Positions 34,430 through 44,433 of a stretch of 64,000 bases of DNA are shown here, piece by piece (position 1 is the first letter of the stretch; the number at the start of each line of letters is the position of its first letter). The stretch comes from Halanaerobiales bacterium (GTDB lineage Bacteria; Bacillota; Halanaerobiia; Halanaerobiales; DTU029): the NCBI GenBank assembly GCA_029981855.1, contig JARRCS010000006.1:1-64000 (forward strand). The letters are read 5' to 3'. The notes under the pieces are model-generated. The model was not told where the DNA came from and made no database searches. It was given only the letters and a program-made list of their open reading frames with translations. The position numbers and the translations under genes were made by a program.

Positions 34430-34494
34430 AATTACTCCCCCCTTTCGCTAAGCTTTACTATCCTTAATTTTAAAAACTTAATTCCGGATTTAAT

Positions 34495-35862
34495 TTATCC
34501 AGCAATCATTTCCCGGGAAATTTGATTGGCCTTTTCGGCAACCCGCTCCTCATCTATATTAACAAGCCTGCCATCCCGGACGACTACTTTGCCGTTAACA
34601 ATCGTCAGATCGACAATCTGGCTGTCACCGGTATTAACCAGGGCAGAAACAGGATCGGATAGACCCCCGGCAAAGCCCAGCCTCTTGCAATTGACCAGAA
34701 ATATATCTGCCGCCTTACCTTCCTCAATGCTGCCGATCTCCGGCTGGTTGAGGATATCACGACCACCATTAGTAGCCATAGCCAGGACATCCCCGGCAGT
34801 TATACTGGAGATGCCGCGAAGTAGCCGGTGCATCAGAAAGGCTGCCTTTAATTCCAAGAGCATATTGGAGGAATCATTACTGGCACTACCATCAACTGCC
34901 AGACCGATAGGTACCCCTTTCTCCAGCATGTAGGGGATATTGGCTACCCCGGAGGCCAGCTTCTGGTTAGAGACCGGACAGTGAGCCACACCGGTACCTG
35001 TTGCGGCCATCCTGGTTATCTCTTCCTCATTGAGATAAACACCGTGGGCATACCAGACATCATCACCAATCCAGCCCAACTCTTCCATATATTCCAGCGG
35101 CCTCATACCGAACTTTTCCAGGCAGAACCTCACTTCATTCCTGGTCTCCGCCAGGTGGGTATGGCTCTCCACCCCGTAGCTTCTGGCCAGTTCAATCGAT
35201 TCCCTTAAGAGCTCCCCGGTCACCGAAAAGGGGGAACAGGGCGAGAGGACAACCCTCTGCATGGCAAAGGGCTTACTGTCATGGAACTTCTCGATTATCC
35301 GCCGGGAATCGGCCAAAATCTCCTCCTCCCTCTGAACCACCTCCTCCGGTGGCAGGCCGCCATCCTTCTTACTTAAGGACATACTGCCCCGGCTTCCGTG
35401 GAACCTGATACCGATCTCTGCTGCAGCCCTGAACTCCTCATCCAGCAGGCCGGCAGGCTGACCTTTCGGGAAGACGTAGAAGTGGTCAACAGAGGTCGTA
35501 CAGCCCGTCTTGAGGAGCTCTCCAGCAGCCACCAGGGTACTGTAATAAACGGCTTCCGGGGTCAACCGGGCCCAGATGGGATAGAGGTATTTCAGCCAGT
35601 CAAAGAGCTCCGCATTCTGGACCTCAGGAATATTCCGGGTCAGGGTCTGATAAAAATGGTGGTGGGTGTTGATCAAACCCGGATAGAGAAAGTAATCCGA
35701 ACCGTCGATTACCTCATCAACCTCACCGGCCTGTATCTCAATCCCTCTGGCAATTCTTTTGATCCTATTCTCCTCAATCAAAAGGCTGTAGCCCTTTAAT
35801 CTCCTTCTCTCATCATCCATGGTGATAATCTCTCTGACATCCTCAATCAGGATCCCACTCAA
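34495..35862 (-). CDS. 8-oxoguanine deaminase family amidohydrolase
   Basis: 455 residues from the TTG at 35862, which has AAGGAG nine bases upstream; the frame could extend to 35958 but that part lies within the previous gene. Metal motifs: INTHHHFYQTLTR, SHTHLAET, AHGVYL and VDGSASNDSSN. The stretch NAELFDWLKYLYPIWARLTPEA is characteristic of 8-oxoguanine deaminases (product urate), distinct from classic guanine deaminase. It would feed urate to the rest of the pathway. The gene overlaps the iron-sulfur subunit gene of hydroxylase set 2 by 20 bases. Confidence 0.82.
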   Translation of the reverse strand: MSGILIEDVREIITMDDERRRLKGYSLLIEENRIKRIARGIEIQAGEVDEVIDGSDYFLYPGLINTHHHFYQTLTRNIPEVQNAELFDWLKYLYPIWARLTPEAVYYSTLVAAGELLKTGCTTSVDHFYVFPKGQPAGLLDEEFRAAAEIGIRFHGSRGSMSLSKKDGGLPPEEVVQREEEILADSRRIIEKFHDSKPFAMQRVVLSPCSPFSVTGELLRESIELARSYGVESHTHLAETRNEVRFCLEKFGMRPLEYMEELGWIGDDVWYAHGVYLNEEEITRMAATGTGVAHCPVSNQKLASGVANIPYMLEKGVPIGLAVDGSASNDSSNMLLELKAAFLMHRLLRGISSITAGDVLAMATNGGRDILNQPEIGSIEEGKAADIFLVNCKRLGFAGGLSDPVSALVNTGDSQIVDLTIVNGKVVVRDGRLVNIDEERVAEKANQISREMIAG

Positions 35863-36349
35863 AGTAATCCGCTCCTTCCTCCTCACCCTTACCGGCAACA
35901 CTCTCGATCGCTTCAATAATCTGCTGATACCCGGTACAGCGGCAGAGGTTACCCTCAATGGCCCTTTTAATCTCCTCTCTGTTGGGATGGGGATTTTTAT
36001 CGAGGAGTGCCCTGGCAGACATCAGCATCCCCGGGGTACAAAAACCGCACTGGACGGCATGATGGTCGATGAAGGCCTGCTGTAGAGGGTCCAGCCGGCC
36101 TTCTACCTCCAAACCCTCAACGGTAATCACCTCGCTTCCGTCAAGCTGGCCGGTAAGGACCAGACAGGAATTGACCGCCTCTCCATTAAGGATAACGGTA
36201 CAGGCCCCGCATTCACCGATACCACATCCTTCCTTAACTCCGGTTAATTTTAACCTCTCCCTTAATGTATCCAGCAGGCGCTCCTTCGGTCCAACCTCCA
36301 GGGTAAATTCTTTTCCATTTACAGTTAGGTTAACTTTAATCTTCTTCAT
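35843..36349 (-). CDS. Mo hydroxylase, 2Fe-2S subunit (set 2)
   Basis: 168 residues with cluster motifs GCGIGECGACTVILNGEAVNSC and CGFCTPGM plus CRCTGYQQ, as for xanthine dehydrogenase small subunits. It overlaps the FAD subunit gene by 14 bases and the deaminase gene by 20, so the set is tightly packed. Electron carrier between the Mo subunit (37422-39746) and the FAD subunit. Confidence 0.92.
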   Translation of the reverse strand: MKKIKVNLTVNGKEFTLEVGPKERLLDTLRERLKLTGVKEGCGIGECGACTVILNGEAVNSCLVLTGQLDGSEVITVEGLEVEGRLDPLQQAFIDHHAVQCGFCTPGMLMSARALLDKNPHPNREEIKRAIEGNLCRCTGYQQIIEAIESVAGKGEEEGADYFEWDPD

Positions 36350-37421
36350 CAGCGGCTACCTCCTTCTCAACTATCATCAAACCCCTTTTTACCAGAGTAG
36401 CTATAGCCGGCTTCTTATAGGGGGTTGACCAGCGCTCCCCGGTAATGGAAACCATCTCCTCAGCAGCCAGCCTTCCTAACGCCTCCGGATCTATTTTCTC
36501 TACCGCTCTCCCCTTAAGGGCCTCCTCAACAGTAATAAAAGACCGGGGATAGGGGGTTGCTGCCCCGGGGACAACCCTGACATCCTGGATAATCTTTTCC
36601 GCATCGATTCCTACAACCAAAGCCAGGCTTAATCTGGCAATAGTTACTGCCCTTCTTCTCCCGATTTTCTGAAAACTACTAAAATATTTGAGATTTAAGT
36701 GATTATTTAACTTATAGTCCTTAAAATGGTCGTCAAAGTTATCGTTAAAGTTATTACTAAAGTTGTCTTTGAAATTATCATCCTTAATATTAGTTGAGTT
36801 ACTCGGTTTATTATTCGTTTCCTTATTATCTTTAATATCGTTATTTTCTTTAAATCTATCTTTGTCTTTAAAGTTATCCTTAAAGTAATTTACTTTAAGG
36901 TTCGGGACCTGGATGGCAGTTAAGATCTCATTAGTCTTTAAATCGGTTCTGTATGGGCCTTTAATAAACTCACTTAAAGGTAAAACCCTTTTACTATCTC
37001 TTGATTCCAGAACAACCTCGGCCCGGTAGGCCAGGAGCGGGGGTAAAAGGTCAGCAGCAGGTGAGGCATTACAGATATTGCCACCGATAGTACCCCTGTT
37101 CCGGATCTGGTTTGAGCCGATGGTTTTAGCCGCCTCAACTATTACAGGAAAATTATCCTTAATCAACCGGTTATTAATTATCATGGTATGGGTTACCAGG
37201 GGACCGAGCTCGATAAAATCATTCTTCTGCCTGATGAATTTAAGGGCGTCAATATTGCTGATATCAAGCAGGTAGTCAAACTCCGGCAAACGGCCGCTCT
37301 TTTTTTTAATATCCACCAGGATATCGGTTCCACCGGCCAGCAGTTTGACCCCTTCCAGTTTATCCAGATACTCCAGTGCCTGACTGAGTCTTCCGGTAGT
37401 TAATAATTCGTATTCCAGCAT
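36336..37421 (-). CDS. Mo hydroxylase, FAD subunit (set 2) with low-complexity insertion
   Basis: 361 residues against about 290-300 for the family. FAD motifs are KLLAGGTDIL (around 27) and RNRGTIGGNICNASPAADLL (around 108-127). Between LTAIQVPNLKVN and YFSSFQKIGRRRAV lies a ~70-residue insertion (about 177-246) made almost only of Asn, Asp, Lys and Phe (FKDNFKDKDRFKENN and similar). The DNA there (36684-36893) is visibly AT-rich against its surroundings. The set-1 FAD subunit has no such insert at this place. The C-terminal CODH domain resumes normally, so the protein is probably still functional, with a disordered loop. Confidence 0.9.
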   Translation of the reverse strand: MLEYELLTTGRLSQALEYLDKLEGVKLLAGGTDILVDIKKKSGRLPEFDYLLDISNIDALKFIRQKNDFIELGPLVTHTMIINNRLIKDNFPVIVEAAKTIGSNQIRNRGTIGGNICNASPAADLLPPLLAYRAEVVLESRDSKRVLPLSEFIKGPYRTDLKTNEILTAIQVPNLKVNYFKDNFKDKDRFKENNDIKDNKETNNKPSNSTNIKDDNFKDNFSNNFNDNFDDHFKDYKLNNHLNLKYFSSFQKIGRRRAVTIARLSLALVVGIDAEKIIQDVRVVPGAATPYPRSFITVEEALKGRAVEKIDPEALGRLAAEEMVSITGERWSTPYKKPAIATLVKRGLMIVEKEVAADEED

Positions 37422-39746
37422 TTATCTATTACCCCCCTTGCTCAGGGAATGACCGATGAGGACCCTCTCCAGGTTAAGAGGCAGGGACCTGATTCTCCTC
37501 CCGGTAGCCTGAAAGACGGCATTGGCGATCGCCGCACTCCCCAGCTCCAGGGTAGGTTCACCTATAGACTTGGCCCCATAGGGTCCGACCGGGTCCGGGT
37601 TTTCAACTATCACCGGGATTATCTCCGGCATATCCCTGACCGTGGGTATCAGATATCCATCAAAGTTGGTATTCCTGATATACCCTTCCTCGGTCTCCAG
37701 TTCCTCCATGATAGCATAACCCAGGCCCATCATTACTCCACCGTAGATCTGCCCCTTTACATTGGCTGGATTGATAGCCCGGCCGACATCATGGGCTGCG
37801 GTCATTTTTAGCACCTCAATCTCTCCGGTACCCGTATCGACCTCAACCTCAGCGATCTGGCAGCCGTAGACATAGGTGAAATAGGGGTTACCCTGACCTG
37901 TTTCCTCATCCCAGGAGATTTCGGGAGCCTTATACCAGCCGTAAGCCGAGAGCAGAACCCCCGCATTGTAGGCCTTCCCGGCCATCTCCTTAAAGGAAAT
38001 AATTTCCTTGATGTCCCCTACATCTTTACCCTCTGCGACATAAATCCGGTTATCCTTAAAGATTAAATCTTTAGCCTTAAAGCCGAACTCATCACCATAC
38101 TCTTCCTCGATAAACTCAGCGATAATTGCCTTTACTTTCCGGGCCGCATTCCTAACCGCATTGCCGCCGATCAGGGTGCTGCGGGAAGCCACTGTAGAGC
38201 CGCTATCCGGAATGATGGAGGTATCCACCTCCATAAAGTTGATCCTATCTAAATCTATTCCCAGTTCTTCAGCTGCTATCTGGGCAAAAATAGTCTTCAA
38301 TCCCTGACCGTTCTCTGCCAGGCCGGAATAGAGATCAAGACTGCCATCCTTCTGAATATGGATAATAGCAGCAGCCGCATCCACCGCCTCCGCCCCTAAA
38401 CTACAGCCGCGGAAACTAATAGCCATACCTATACCCCGTTTCTTATCTCCCGACTGGGATTTATTATACTCCGCATACTTCTCCCGGTAGTTACTGGCCT
38501 CAACCGCCTTTAAGATAACCTCCTTCAGGCTAACTTTATGATTATCCAGCCTCTGGCCGCTGGCAGTAATGGAATTATTATGATAGATATTCTGCAAACG
38601 CAATTCCAGGGGGTCCATCCCCAGCTCTGTAGCTAATTCATCCATTAAGGACTCCTGGGCAAAGATTACCTGGGGTGAGCCGTAACCACGCATAGCACCG
38701 GTATAAATATTATTGGTATAATAGCCATAGGTATCTGTCTTGACATGGGGAACCTCATAGGGCCCCGTCGCCTGAACCACCGATCTCCAGGTTACGAAGG
38801 GGGTCTGACAGGCATAAGCCCCGCTGTCAGCAACAGCCTTGATCTCCATGGCAACCAGTTTCCCTTCCCTGGTTGCCCCTACCTTATACTTCATCCTGTA
38901 GGGATGTCTTTTATAACTCTCCAGGATCGATTCATCCCTGGAATTAACCATCTTTACCGGGCGGTTGGTCTTTAAAGCCAGTAGGGCTGCCCGGGCAGCC
39001 ATCGAAGAAATAACCTCATCCTTGCCTCCGAAGGACCCACCAAGATGGTTCTGGATTACCCTGACTCTGGATAGCTCAACTTGAAGTACACTGGCTACAG
39101 CATTCTGGGTGGCATAGGGATTCTGAACCGAGCCGTAGATGGTTACCAGGCTGTTCTGTTCATGAGGAACAGCGATCACCACCTCTGGCTCCAGGTAACT
39201 GTGTTCGACAAACTGAGTTGTATACTCCCTCTCCAGGATAACATCTGCCCGGGCAAAACCCTCTTCGATATCCCCCTTCCGTAGCGGGTGATGAATTACC
39301 TGATTTCCAGGTAATTCTTTATGAACCCGGTCAGCATCCTCCTTCATGGCCTCTTCAGGGTCATAGATCCCCGGCAGCTCCTGATACTTAACCTCAATTA
39401 ACTCCAGGGCCCTTTCGGCCGCCTCTTCGGTCCGGGCAGCAACTACAGCCACCCCATCACCTATATAAAAGGTCTCTTTCCCGGCCAGCACCTGCTGGTT
39501 CCGGATAATTACTCCAAACTGATTATTGGGCACATCCCTGGCTGTCAGGACCGCCTCTACCCCGGGATATTCCAGGGCCTTTTTAATATCTATTTTCAAA
39601 ATCCTGGCATGGGGATATTTCGTCCGCAAGACCTTACCGTAGAGCATACCGGCAAATTTAAGGTCGGCCCCATACTTGGCCCTGCCGGTCACCTTTTCAT
39701 AGGCATCAATTCTTTTAACCGATTTATTTACTTTGTTAAATGACAT
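37422..39746 (-). CDS. Mo hydroxylase, molybdopterin subunit (set 2, single chain)
   Basis: 774 residues, full-length XdhA/XdhD-type Mo subunit. Order: hammerhead domain (VTGRAKYGADLKFAGMLYGKVL), GGSFGGKDEVISSMAARAALLA, GAMRGYGSPQVIFAQESLMD, then the second cofactor domain with MAISFRGCSLGAEAV, GLAENGQGLKTIFAQIAAEEL and the catalytic glutamate in GAKSIGEPTLELGSAA. It hydroxylates a heteroaromatic ring carbon, probably a purine. It starts the set-2 operon and adjoins the FAD subunit directly. Contrast with set 1, whose Mo subunit is two chains. Confidence 0.92.
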   Translation of the reverse strand: MSFNKVNKSVKRIDAYEKVTGRAKYGADLKFAGMLYGKVLRTKYPHARILKIDIKKALEYPGVEAVLTARDVPNNQFGVIIRNQQVLAGKETFYIGDGVAVVAARTEEAAERALELIEVKYQELPGIYDPEEAMKEDADRVHKELPGNQVIHHPLRKGDIEEGFARADVILEREYTTQFVEHSYLEPEVVIAVPHEQNSLVTIYGSVQNPYATQNAVASVLQVELSRVRVIQNHLGGSFGGKDEVISSMAARAALLALKTNRPVKMVNSRDESILESYKRHPYRMKYKVGATREGKLVAMEIKAVADSGAYACQTPFVTWRSVVQATGPYEVPHVKTDTYGYYTNNIYTGAMRGYGSPQVIFAQESLMDELATELGMDPLELRLQNIYHNNSITASGQRLDNHKVSLKEVILKAVEASNYREKYAEYNKSQSGDKKRGIGMAISFRGCSLGAEAVDAAAAIIHIQKDGSLDLYSGLAENGQGLKTIFAQIAAEELGIDLDRINFMEVDTSIIPDSGSTVASRSTLIGGNAVRNAARKVKAIIAEFIEEEYGDEFGFKAKDLIFKDNRIYVAEGKDVGDIKEIISFKEMAGKAYNAGVLLSAYGWYKAPEISWDEETGQGNPYFTYVYGCQIAEVEVDTGTGEIEVLKMTAAHDVGRAINPANVKGQIYGGVMMGLGYAIMEELETEEGYIRNTNFDGYLIPTVRDMPEIIPVIVENPDPVGPYGAKSIGEPTLELGSAAIANAVFQATGRRIRSLPLNLERVLIGHSLSKGGNR

Positions 39747-39768
39747 TTACTCACCTCCAGCAAAATTT

Positions 39769-40785
39769 TCAAGGCCTACCCCCCATTGTCAGGGCCATAA
39801 TCGCCTTGGCGGTATGGAGCCTGTTCTCTGCCTCATCGTAGATTATTGAATGGGGACCATCGATAACGGCATCGGTAACCTCATTACCTCTATCGGCAGG
39901 CAGAGCGTGCATATAGAGGGAGTCTTTATCGGCTAAGGACATTCTCCTTTCATCACAGATCCAGTCCTTATGTTTCTCCAGATTGGCCTTCATCTCCCGT
40001 TTTCCCTCCTCACTATCGGGGTTCTCAACCCCCAGGAAACCACCCCAGTTTTTAGGAATAACCACCTGGGCCCCAGCAAAGGCCTCATCCATATCATGGG
40101 TAATGGTAATACTCCCACCGCTCTTTTCGGCATTCTTTCGGGCCTGCTCCATAATCTCCGGCATCAAAGGAAATTCCCTGGGATAGGCAAAGGTTAAATC
40201 CATTCCGTACCTGCTGAATAAAAGGGCCTGGGTCTGGGGAACGGAAAGGGGTTTGGCATGGGTCATCGCATAGGCCCAGGAGACCGTAACCTTTACATTC
40301 CTTAAATCCTCGCCAATCTTCTCCCTGATGGTCATCAGATCGGCAAGCCCCTGTAGGGGATGATAGATATCATCCTGCATACTGATAACAGGTATCTCGG
40401 CGTGTTCAGCTACCTCATTCAAATACTTATTACCGATACCAAAAAAACAGTTTCTGATGGCAATACCGTGGCCGAATCTGCTTAAGACCTTGGCCGTATC
40501 CTTAGCAGCCTCACCATGGGAGATCTGCATCTTATCAGGAGTCAGATCATGAGCATGACCACCGAGCTGGGTTATCCCGGCCTCAATTGAATTACGCGTC
40601 CTGGTCGATTGTTCAAAGAACATCATAAAGATAGTCTTAGCCCTTAAAAGATGGTCTGTCGGTTCGTCCATAGCGAACCTCAATTTTAATTCTTTAGATA
40701 GCTCGAAAACGGTGTCCAGTTCGTCTTTAGACCAATCCTGGGTTGTGATAAAATGCTTACCTCTAACTATAGTATCCATTCTCAA
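39769..40785 (-). CDS. YgeW-like carbamoyltransferase
   Basis: About 338 residues of the aspartate/ornithine carbamoyltransferase fold. The carbamoyl-phosphate loop is FEQSTRTRNS (around 54), with HPLQGLADLMT (around 142) and SMQDD. The segment GGHAHDLTPDKMQISHGEAAKDTAKVLS is typical of YgeW proteins. Such enzymes in purine clusters are thought to recover carbamoyl phosphate from a ureido intermediate, giving ATP by a carbamate kinase. The start is TTG 40785 (six bases after GGAGG) or ATG 40779. It is shorter than the roughly 395 residues common for YgeW. Confidence 0.82.
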   Translation of the reverse strand: MRMDTIVRGKHFITTQDWSKDELDTVFELSKELKLRFAMDEPTDHLLRAKTIFMMFFEQSTRTRNSIEAGITQLGGHAHDLTPDKMQISHGEAAKDTAKVLSRFGHGIAIRNCFFGIGNKYLNEVAEHAEIPVISMQDDIYHPLQGLADLMTIREKIGEDLRNVKVTVSWAYAMTHAKPLSVPQTQALLFSRYGMDLTFAYPREFPLMPEIMEQARKNAEKSGGSITITHDMDEAFAGAQVVIPKNWGGFLGVENPDSEEGKREMKANLEKHKDWICDERRMSLADKDSLYMHALPADRGNEVTDAVIDGPHSIIYDEAENRLHTAKAIMALTMGGRP

Positions 40786-40924
40786 AATACACCTCCGTAT
40801 AAAGTGATTTATTCTTCAAATTTTCCCTGTTGACAAATATTCTGGCCGGATATCATCAAAATTACTTTGATTTATATGAAATTATAATCGAATATTGTCG
40901 AATTAACCTTCTCTTCTGATCCTT

Positions 40925-42124
40925 TTACAAATATTCCGGATAGAAGGCATAAAAGGCGGCAGCTTTTAACAGATGGTCGACCGGAACCTGATCATTAACC
41001 GAATGGGCATAGACCTCATTGGCAGGGCCAAAACCGATACAGGGGATTCCGTACCGCCCCATGATGGAAACACCGTTGGTACTGAAGGTCCATTTATCTA
41101 CCACCGGTTTCTCCTGAAAGAGGTCCTGATAGGCAGCTACCGCTGCTTTAATTATCTCATGATCCTCCTCCAGGACCCAGGTAGGATAGTATTTCTCCGT
41201 TGGATAAACCAGACCGGTATAGCTAGGGGTATCGTAATTGAGGATCCCGACCCGAGCCTCAACCCCGGCAGCAGCAATCACCTCCTCTACCTGTTTAACC
41301 GCCAGCTCTTTATCCTCTCCGACGGTCAGACGGCGGTCAAGGTGAATAGCCGTCCTGTTTGGAATGGCACAGAGGCTGGGAGTCTGATTTGTGATATGGG
41401 TAACAGCAATAGTACCCTTGCCCAGAAACTCATCATCCCTTAACCTCTCATTCAACTTTTCAATACCCGTAATAATCGGTGCCATCTTATAGAGGGAATT
41501 TACCCCTCTCTCCGGGGCACTGCCGTGACAGGAAATACCCTCGGTAATAACCTCCATCTCCATCCTGCCCCTCTGACCCCGGTATATATTCAGGTTGGTC
41601 GGCTCAGTAATAACTACCATCTCCGGTTTTAATTTGTCTTCATTAATTATGTACTGCCAGCAGAGCCCGTCACAGTCTTCTTCCTGAATACTGCCTACAA
41701 AATATAAGCTAAAATCTTCATACAGCCCCAGATCCTTTATAACCTTGCCGGCATAAACCATACTGACCATGGCTCCTTCCTGATCAGTAGCCCCCCGGCC
41801 GTAGATAATACCATCCTCAAACTTCCCCTCAAAGGGATCCCATTTCCATTCATCGGGATTACCGGTACCAACGGTATCAACATGGGCATCATAAGCGATA
41901 ATCCGCTCACCGTAACCGATCCGCCCCAGGATATTACCCATGGGATCAATGATGACCTCATCAAAACCTGTCTTCTCCATCTCTTCCTTAATCCGCTGAA
42001 TAACCTCTTTTTCCTGGCAGCTCTCACTGGGGATTCTAATCAAATCCCGCATAAATTTGATCATTTCGGTCTCATATTTAGCAATCTCCTGCTGAATCTT
42101 TCCGGCTAGCTTTGCCCTATCCAT
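40925..42124 (-). CDS. ygeY: YgeY-type M20 family hydrolase
   Basis: 399 residues from the ATG at 42124, chosen because GGAGGAG lies close before it; upstream in-frame codons are not used. It is a metal-dependent M20 amidohydrolase: YDAHVDTVGTG (first metal His/Asp), GRGATDQEG, GSIQEEDCDG (general base Glu pair) and EPTNLNIYRGQRGR. This matches the family called YgeY, linked to selenium-dependent hydroxylase clusters, which would remove the last carbamoyl or acyl group from a diamino acid intermediate in urate breakdown. Confidence 0.88.
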   Translation of the reverse strand: MDRAKLAGKIQQEIAKYETEMIKFMRDLIRIPSESCQEKEVIQRIKEEMEKTGFDEVIIDPMGNILGRIGYGERIIAYDAHVDTVGTGNPDEWKWDPFEGKFEDGIIYGRGATDQEGAMVSMVYAGKVIKDLGLYEDFSLYFVGSIQEEDCDGLCWQYIINEDKLKPEMVVITEPTNLNIYRGQRGRMEMEVITEGISCHGSAPERGVNSLYKMAPIITGIEKLNERLRDDEFLGKGTIAVTHITNQTPSLCAIPNRTAIHLDRRLTVGEDKELAVKQVEEVIAAAGVEARVGILNYDTPSYTGLVYPTEKYYPTWVLEEDHEIIKAAVAAYQDLFQEKPVVDKWTFSTNGVSIMGRYGIPCIGFGPANEVYAHSVNDQVPVDHLLKAAAFYAFYPEYL

Positions 42125-42305
42125 TTTTCTTTTCTCCTCCTCCGCTAAATTAGTCAGAAATAATATTGTTCTCAAGGAATATATAAAATGGAAAAAATCA
42201 ACCACCAATTTCGTGTAATATTTATGTAAATTATAACACTTTTTTGCTATAATAACAAGTATATTAATAAATAACTAACATAATAATTGCATGGTTTTGT
42301 AACAT

Positions 42306-43682
42306 CTAACTTCTGGAAAACGCTGATGATTGCCAGGCCTTAATAAACCTGCCATCCCCCTTCCTGCCCGTAAATCTATCACCCTCAACGATAACCTTGC
42401 CTCTCAGAATTGTCATGATTGATTTCCCCTTAACCCTCATTCCCTGATAGGGGGTGTAACCTGACCCGGAATGGAGGTTATCTCCTCTGAGCTCCCACTC
42501 GACCCCGGGATCGTAGACAACCAGATCGGCATCGGTGCCCACCTCTAAACTTCCTTTCTCCGGATAGAGACCGAAGAGCCGGGCTGGATTGGAGCAAAGG
42601 AGCTCTACCATCCGCGGAAGGCTAATCCTCCTTTCCTCCACCCCGTAGGTATAGAGCAGGGGTAACAGCGTCTCAACCCCGGGGATACCTGGAAGGATAT
42701 CCAGGGAATTGCTCCCTTGAGCCTTCTGCTCGATACTGAAGGCACAGTGGTCGGTAGCTATTACATCGATAATTCCGGCCGATACCCCCTCCCAGAGGGC
42801 TTCATTATCCTCCGCCCCCCTTAAGGGAGGGGTCATAAGATTTAATCTCCCATCAGCTCCCTCTAGTAATTTACGGGTTAAAAGAAGGTAGTGTGGTGTG
42901 GTTTCTACATAGAGGTCAAGACCTTTCTCTCTGGCCTGAAGGACTTCCTGGTAACCCTCCCGGGAAGAGAGGTGAACAATATAAAGGGGACAATCATGTT
43001 CTTCCACTAACCCGACAAGGTGTTTAATTGCCTCTCCTTCGGCGATACCCGGCCTGATCTCCGGATGATATCTAACTCCTAGCTTATCTCTGGAGCGGTA
43101 GGTTTCCTCCCTCTGGCTAATTATCTCGTCCTTCTCGGCATGAACGGTGATCAGTAACCCGGCCTCCCTTGCCGCCTTAAAGAGAGGAGCAAGTTTATCA
43201 TCATCCAGCAGATAAAGCCCCTTATAGGTAGTAAAAATCTTCAGGCTGGAGACCCCTGCCTCCCGCAGCAGATCCAGCTCGACCGACTGGCCCTCCGGCT
43301 GGAAGTTATTATTTAAGACCAGATGAAAGCTGTAATCAATGACGGCATCTCTAGCCTCGGCCTTCCGGACCTCCAGGCCCTTGATCAGGGAACCGGACTC
43401 CTGATCGGCATAATCGATTACGGTGGTAACTCCCCCGAAGGCGGCAGAAATACCGCCCCGATAGAAATCATCAACGGTAACCGTGCCCCGGGAATAAAGA
43501 TTAAAATGGGTATGGCTATCGATAATCCCGGGAAAAATTAATTTGCCAGCAACATTGATAACCTCTTCACCCTCTGCCGGAGCTAAATCCTTTGCCAGGC
43601 TGGCAATCTTCTCCTCTTTAATTCTGATATCAAGTTCCTTAATACCTTTTTCATATACAACCCTGCCACCCTTTAGTAACAT
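42306..43682 (-). CDS. Dihydropyrimidinase / D-hydantoinase
   Basis: 458 residues, full length. Metal motifs: GIIDSHTHFNL (around 53-63), the carboxylated lysine in VSSLKIFTTYKG (around 150), VHAEKDE, VHLSS and ATDHCAF. It opens cyclic ureides (hydantoins, dihydropyrimidines). In urate clusters the homologue is called HyuA or YgeZ. It lies 60 bases downstream of the XRE-cupin regulator on the same strand and leads into the hydrolase and carbamoyltransferase, so the three probably act in sequence. Confidence 0.9.
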   Translation of the reverse strand: MLLKGGRVVYEKGIKELDIRIKEEKIASLAKDLAPAEGEEVINVAGKLIFPGIIDSHTHFNLYSRGTVTVDDFYRGGISAAFGGVTTVIDYADQESGSLIKGLEVRKAEARDAVIDYSFHLVLNNNFQPEGQSVELDLLREAGVSSLKIFTTYKGLYLLDDDKLAPLFKAAREAGLLITVHAEKDEIISQREETYRSRDKLGVRYHPEIRPGIAEGEAIKHLVGLVEEHDCPLYIVHLSSREGYQEVLQAREKGLDLYVETTPHYLLLTRKLLEGADGRLNLMTPPLRGAEDNEALWEGVSAGIIDVIATDHCAFSIEQKAQGSNSLDILPGIPGVETLLPLLYTYGVEERRISLPRMVELLCSNPARLFGLYPEKGSLEVGTDADLVVYDPGVEWELRGDNLHSGSGYTPYQGMRVKGKSIMTILRGKVIVEGDRFTGRKGDGRFIKAWQSSAFSRS

Positions 43683-43741
43683 CAGACCATCCCCTCAAGA
43701 AGAAATTGTCTGTTGGAAAAACTAGCCGGGATACGATTTCT

Positions 43742-44299
43742 TTAAAAATTAGGCGGTGTTATTGCCGAGACAAAGACCAGGTCTTCCTCACCGATACTGG
43801 TAATCTTATGCGGTAGACTGGCCAGGTAGTAGATACTATCCCCTTTCTCCAGAATATGTACGCTATCACCGATCTGAATCTTCATCCGCCCTTCTATAAC
43901 CAGAGTGCATTCCTCCCCCTGATGGGCCAGCGGCACCTCACAAGTGCTGGCCCCCGGCTCCAAACGGGCTTCGATCATCTCCATCTTGTTATTTAAATCC
44001 GGCGAGATCAGTTCAAAAGTTAAATGAGAACCGGGAAACTGTAGGACCTTCCTCTCCTTTCTTCTTACTACCTGGTTATGTTTTTCATTATCCAGCAGAA
44101 AATAGAAAATCGGTACATCCAGGGCCTTAGAAATCTCCCTCAAGGCGGTAATTGACGGTTCTGCCAGTCCCCTCTCAACCTGACTTAAATAACTGGATGT
44201 TTTACCGATCTTGTCGGCCAGTTCGGCCAGGCTCATTTTCTGGGAACGGCGTCTCTTACGGATTCTGCTGCCCAGTTTCTCATTCTCGTTCATCTTCAA
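43742..44299 (-). CDS. XRE-family regulator with cupin domain
   Basis: 185 residues. N-terminal helix-turn-helix (KMSLAELADKIGKTSSYLSQVERG, about 19-42) and a C-terminal cupin (LEPGASTCEVPLAHQGEECTLVIEGRM, then GDSIYYLASLPHKI). This arrangement is common in regulators of amine and purine catabolism, the cupin sensing a small ligand. The start is ATG 44293 or TTG 44299, with AGGGG before both. It lies in the middle of the island and is the only clear regulator there, so it probably controls it. Confidence 0.9.
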   Translation of the reverse strand: MKMNENEKLGSRIRKRRRSQKMSLAELADKIGKTSSYLSQVERGLAEPSITALREISKALDVPIFYFLLDNEKHNQVVRRKERKVLQFPGSHLTFELISPDLNNKMEMIEARLEPGASTCEVPLAHQGEECTLVIEGRMKIQIGDSVHILEKGDSIYYLASLPHKITSIGEEDLVFVSAITPPNF

Positions 44300-44433
44300 C
44301 CATGACCCCTTTCACCTTCAGCAATAACCCCTATCATCCCTCATCTAAAATACCTTTTATCCTTACCTCTAGTATCTTTTATTCTTACCATAATTCCTTT
44401 CATCTGCACCTGTGACCAATTTCATCTTCAGCA

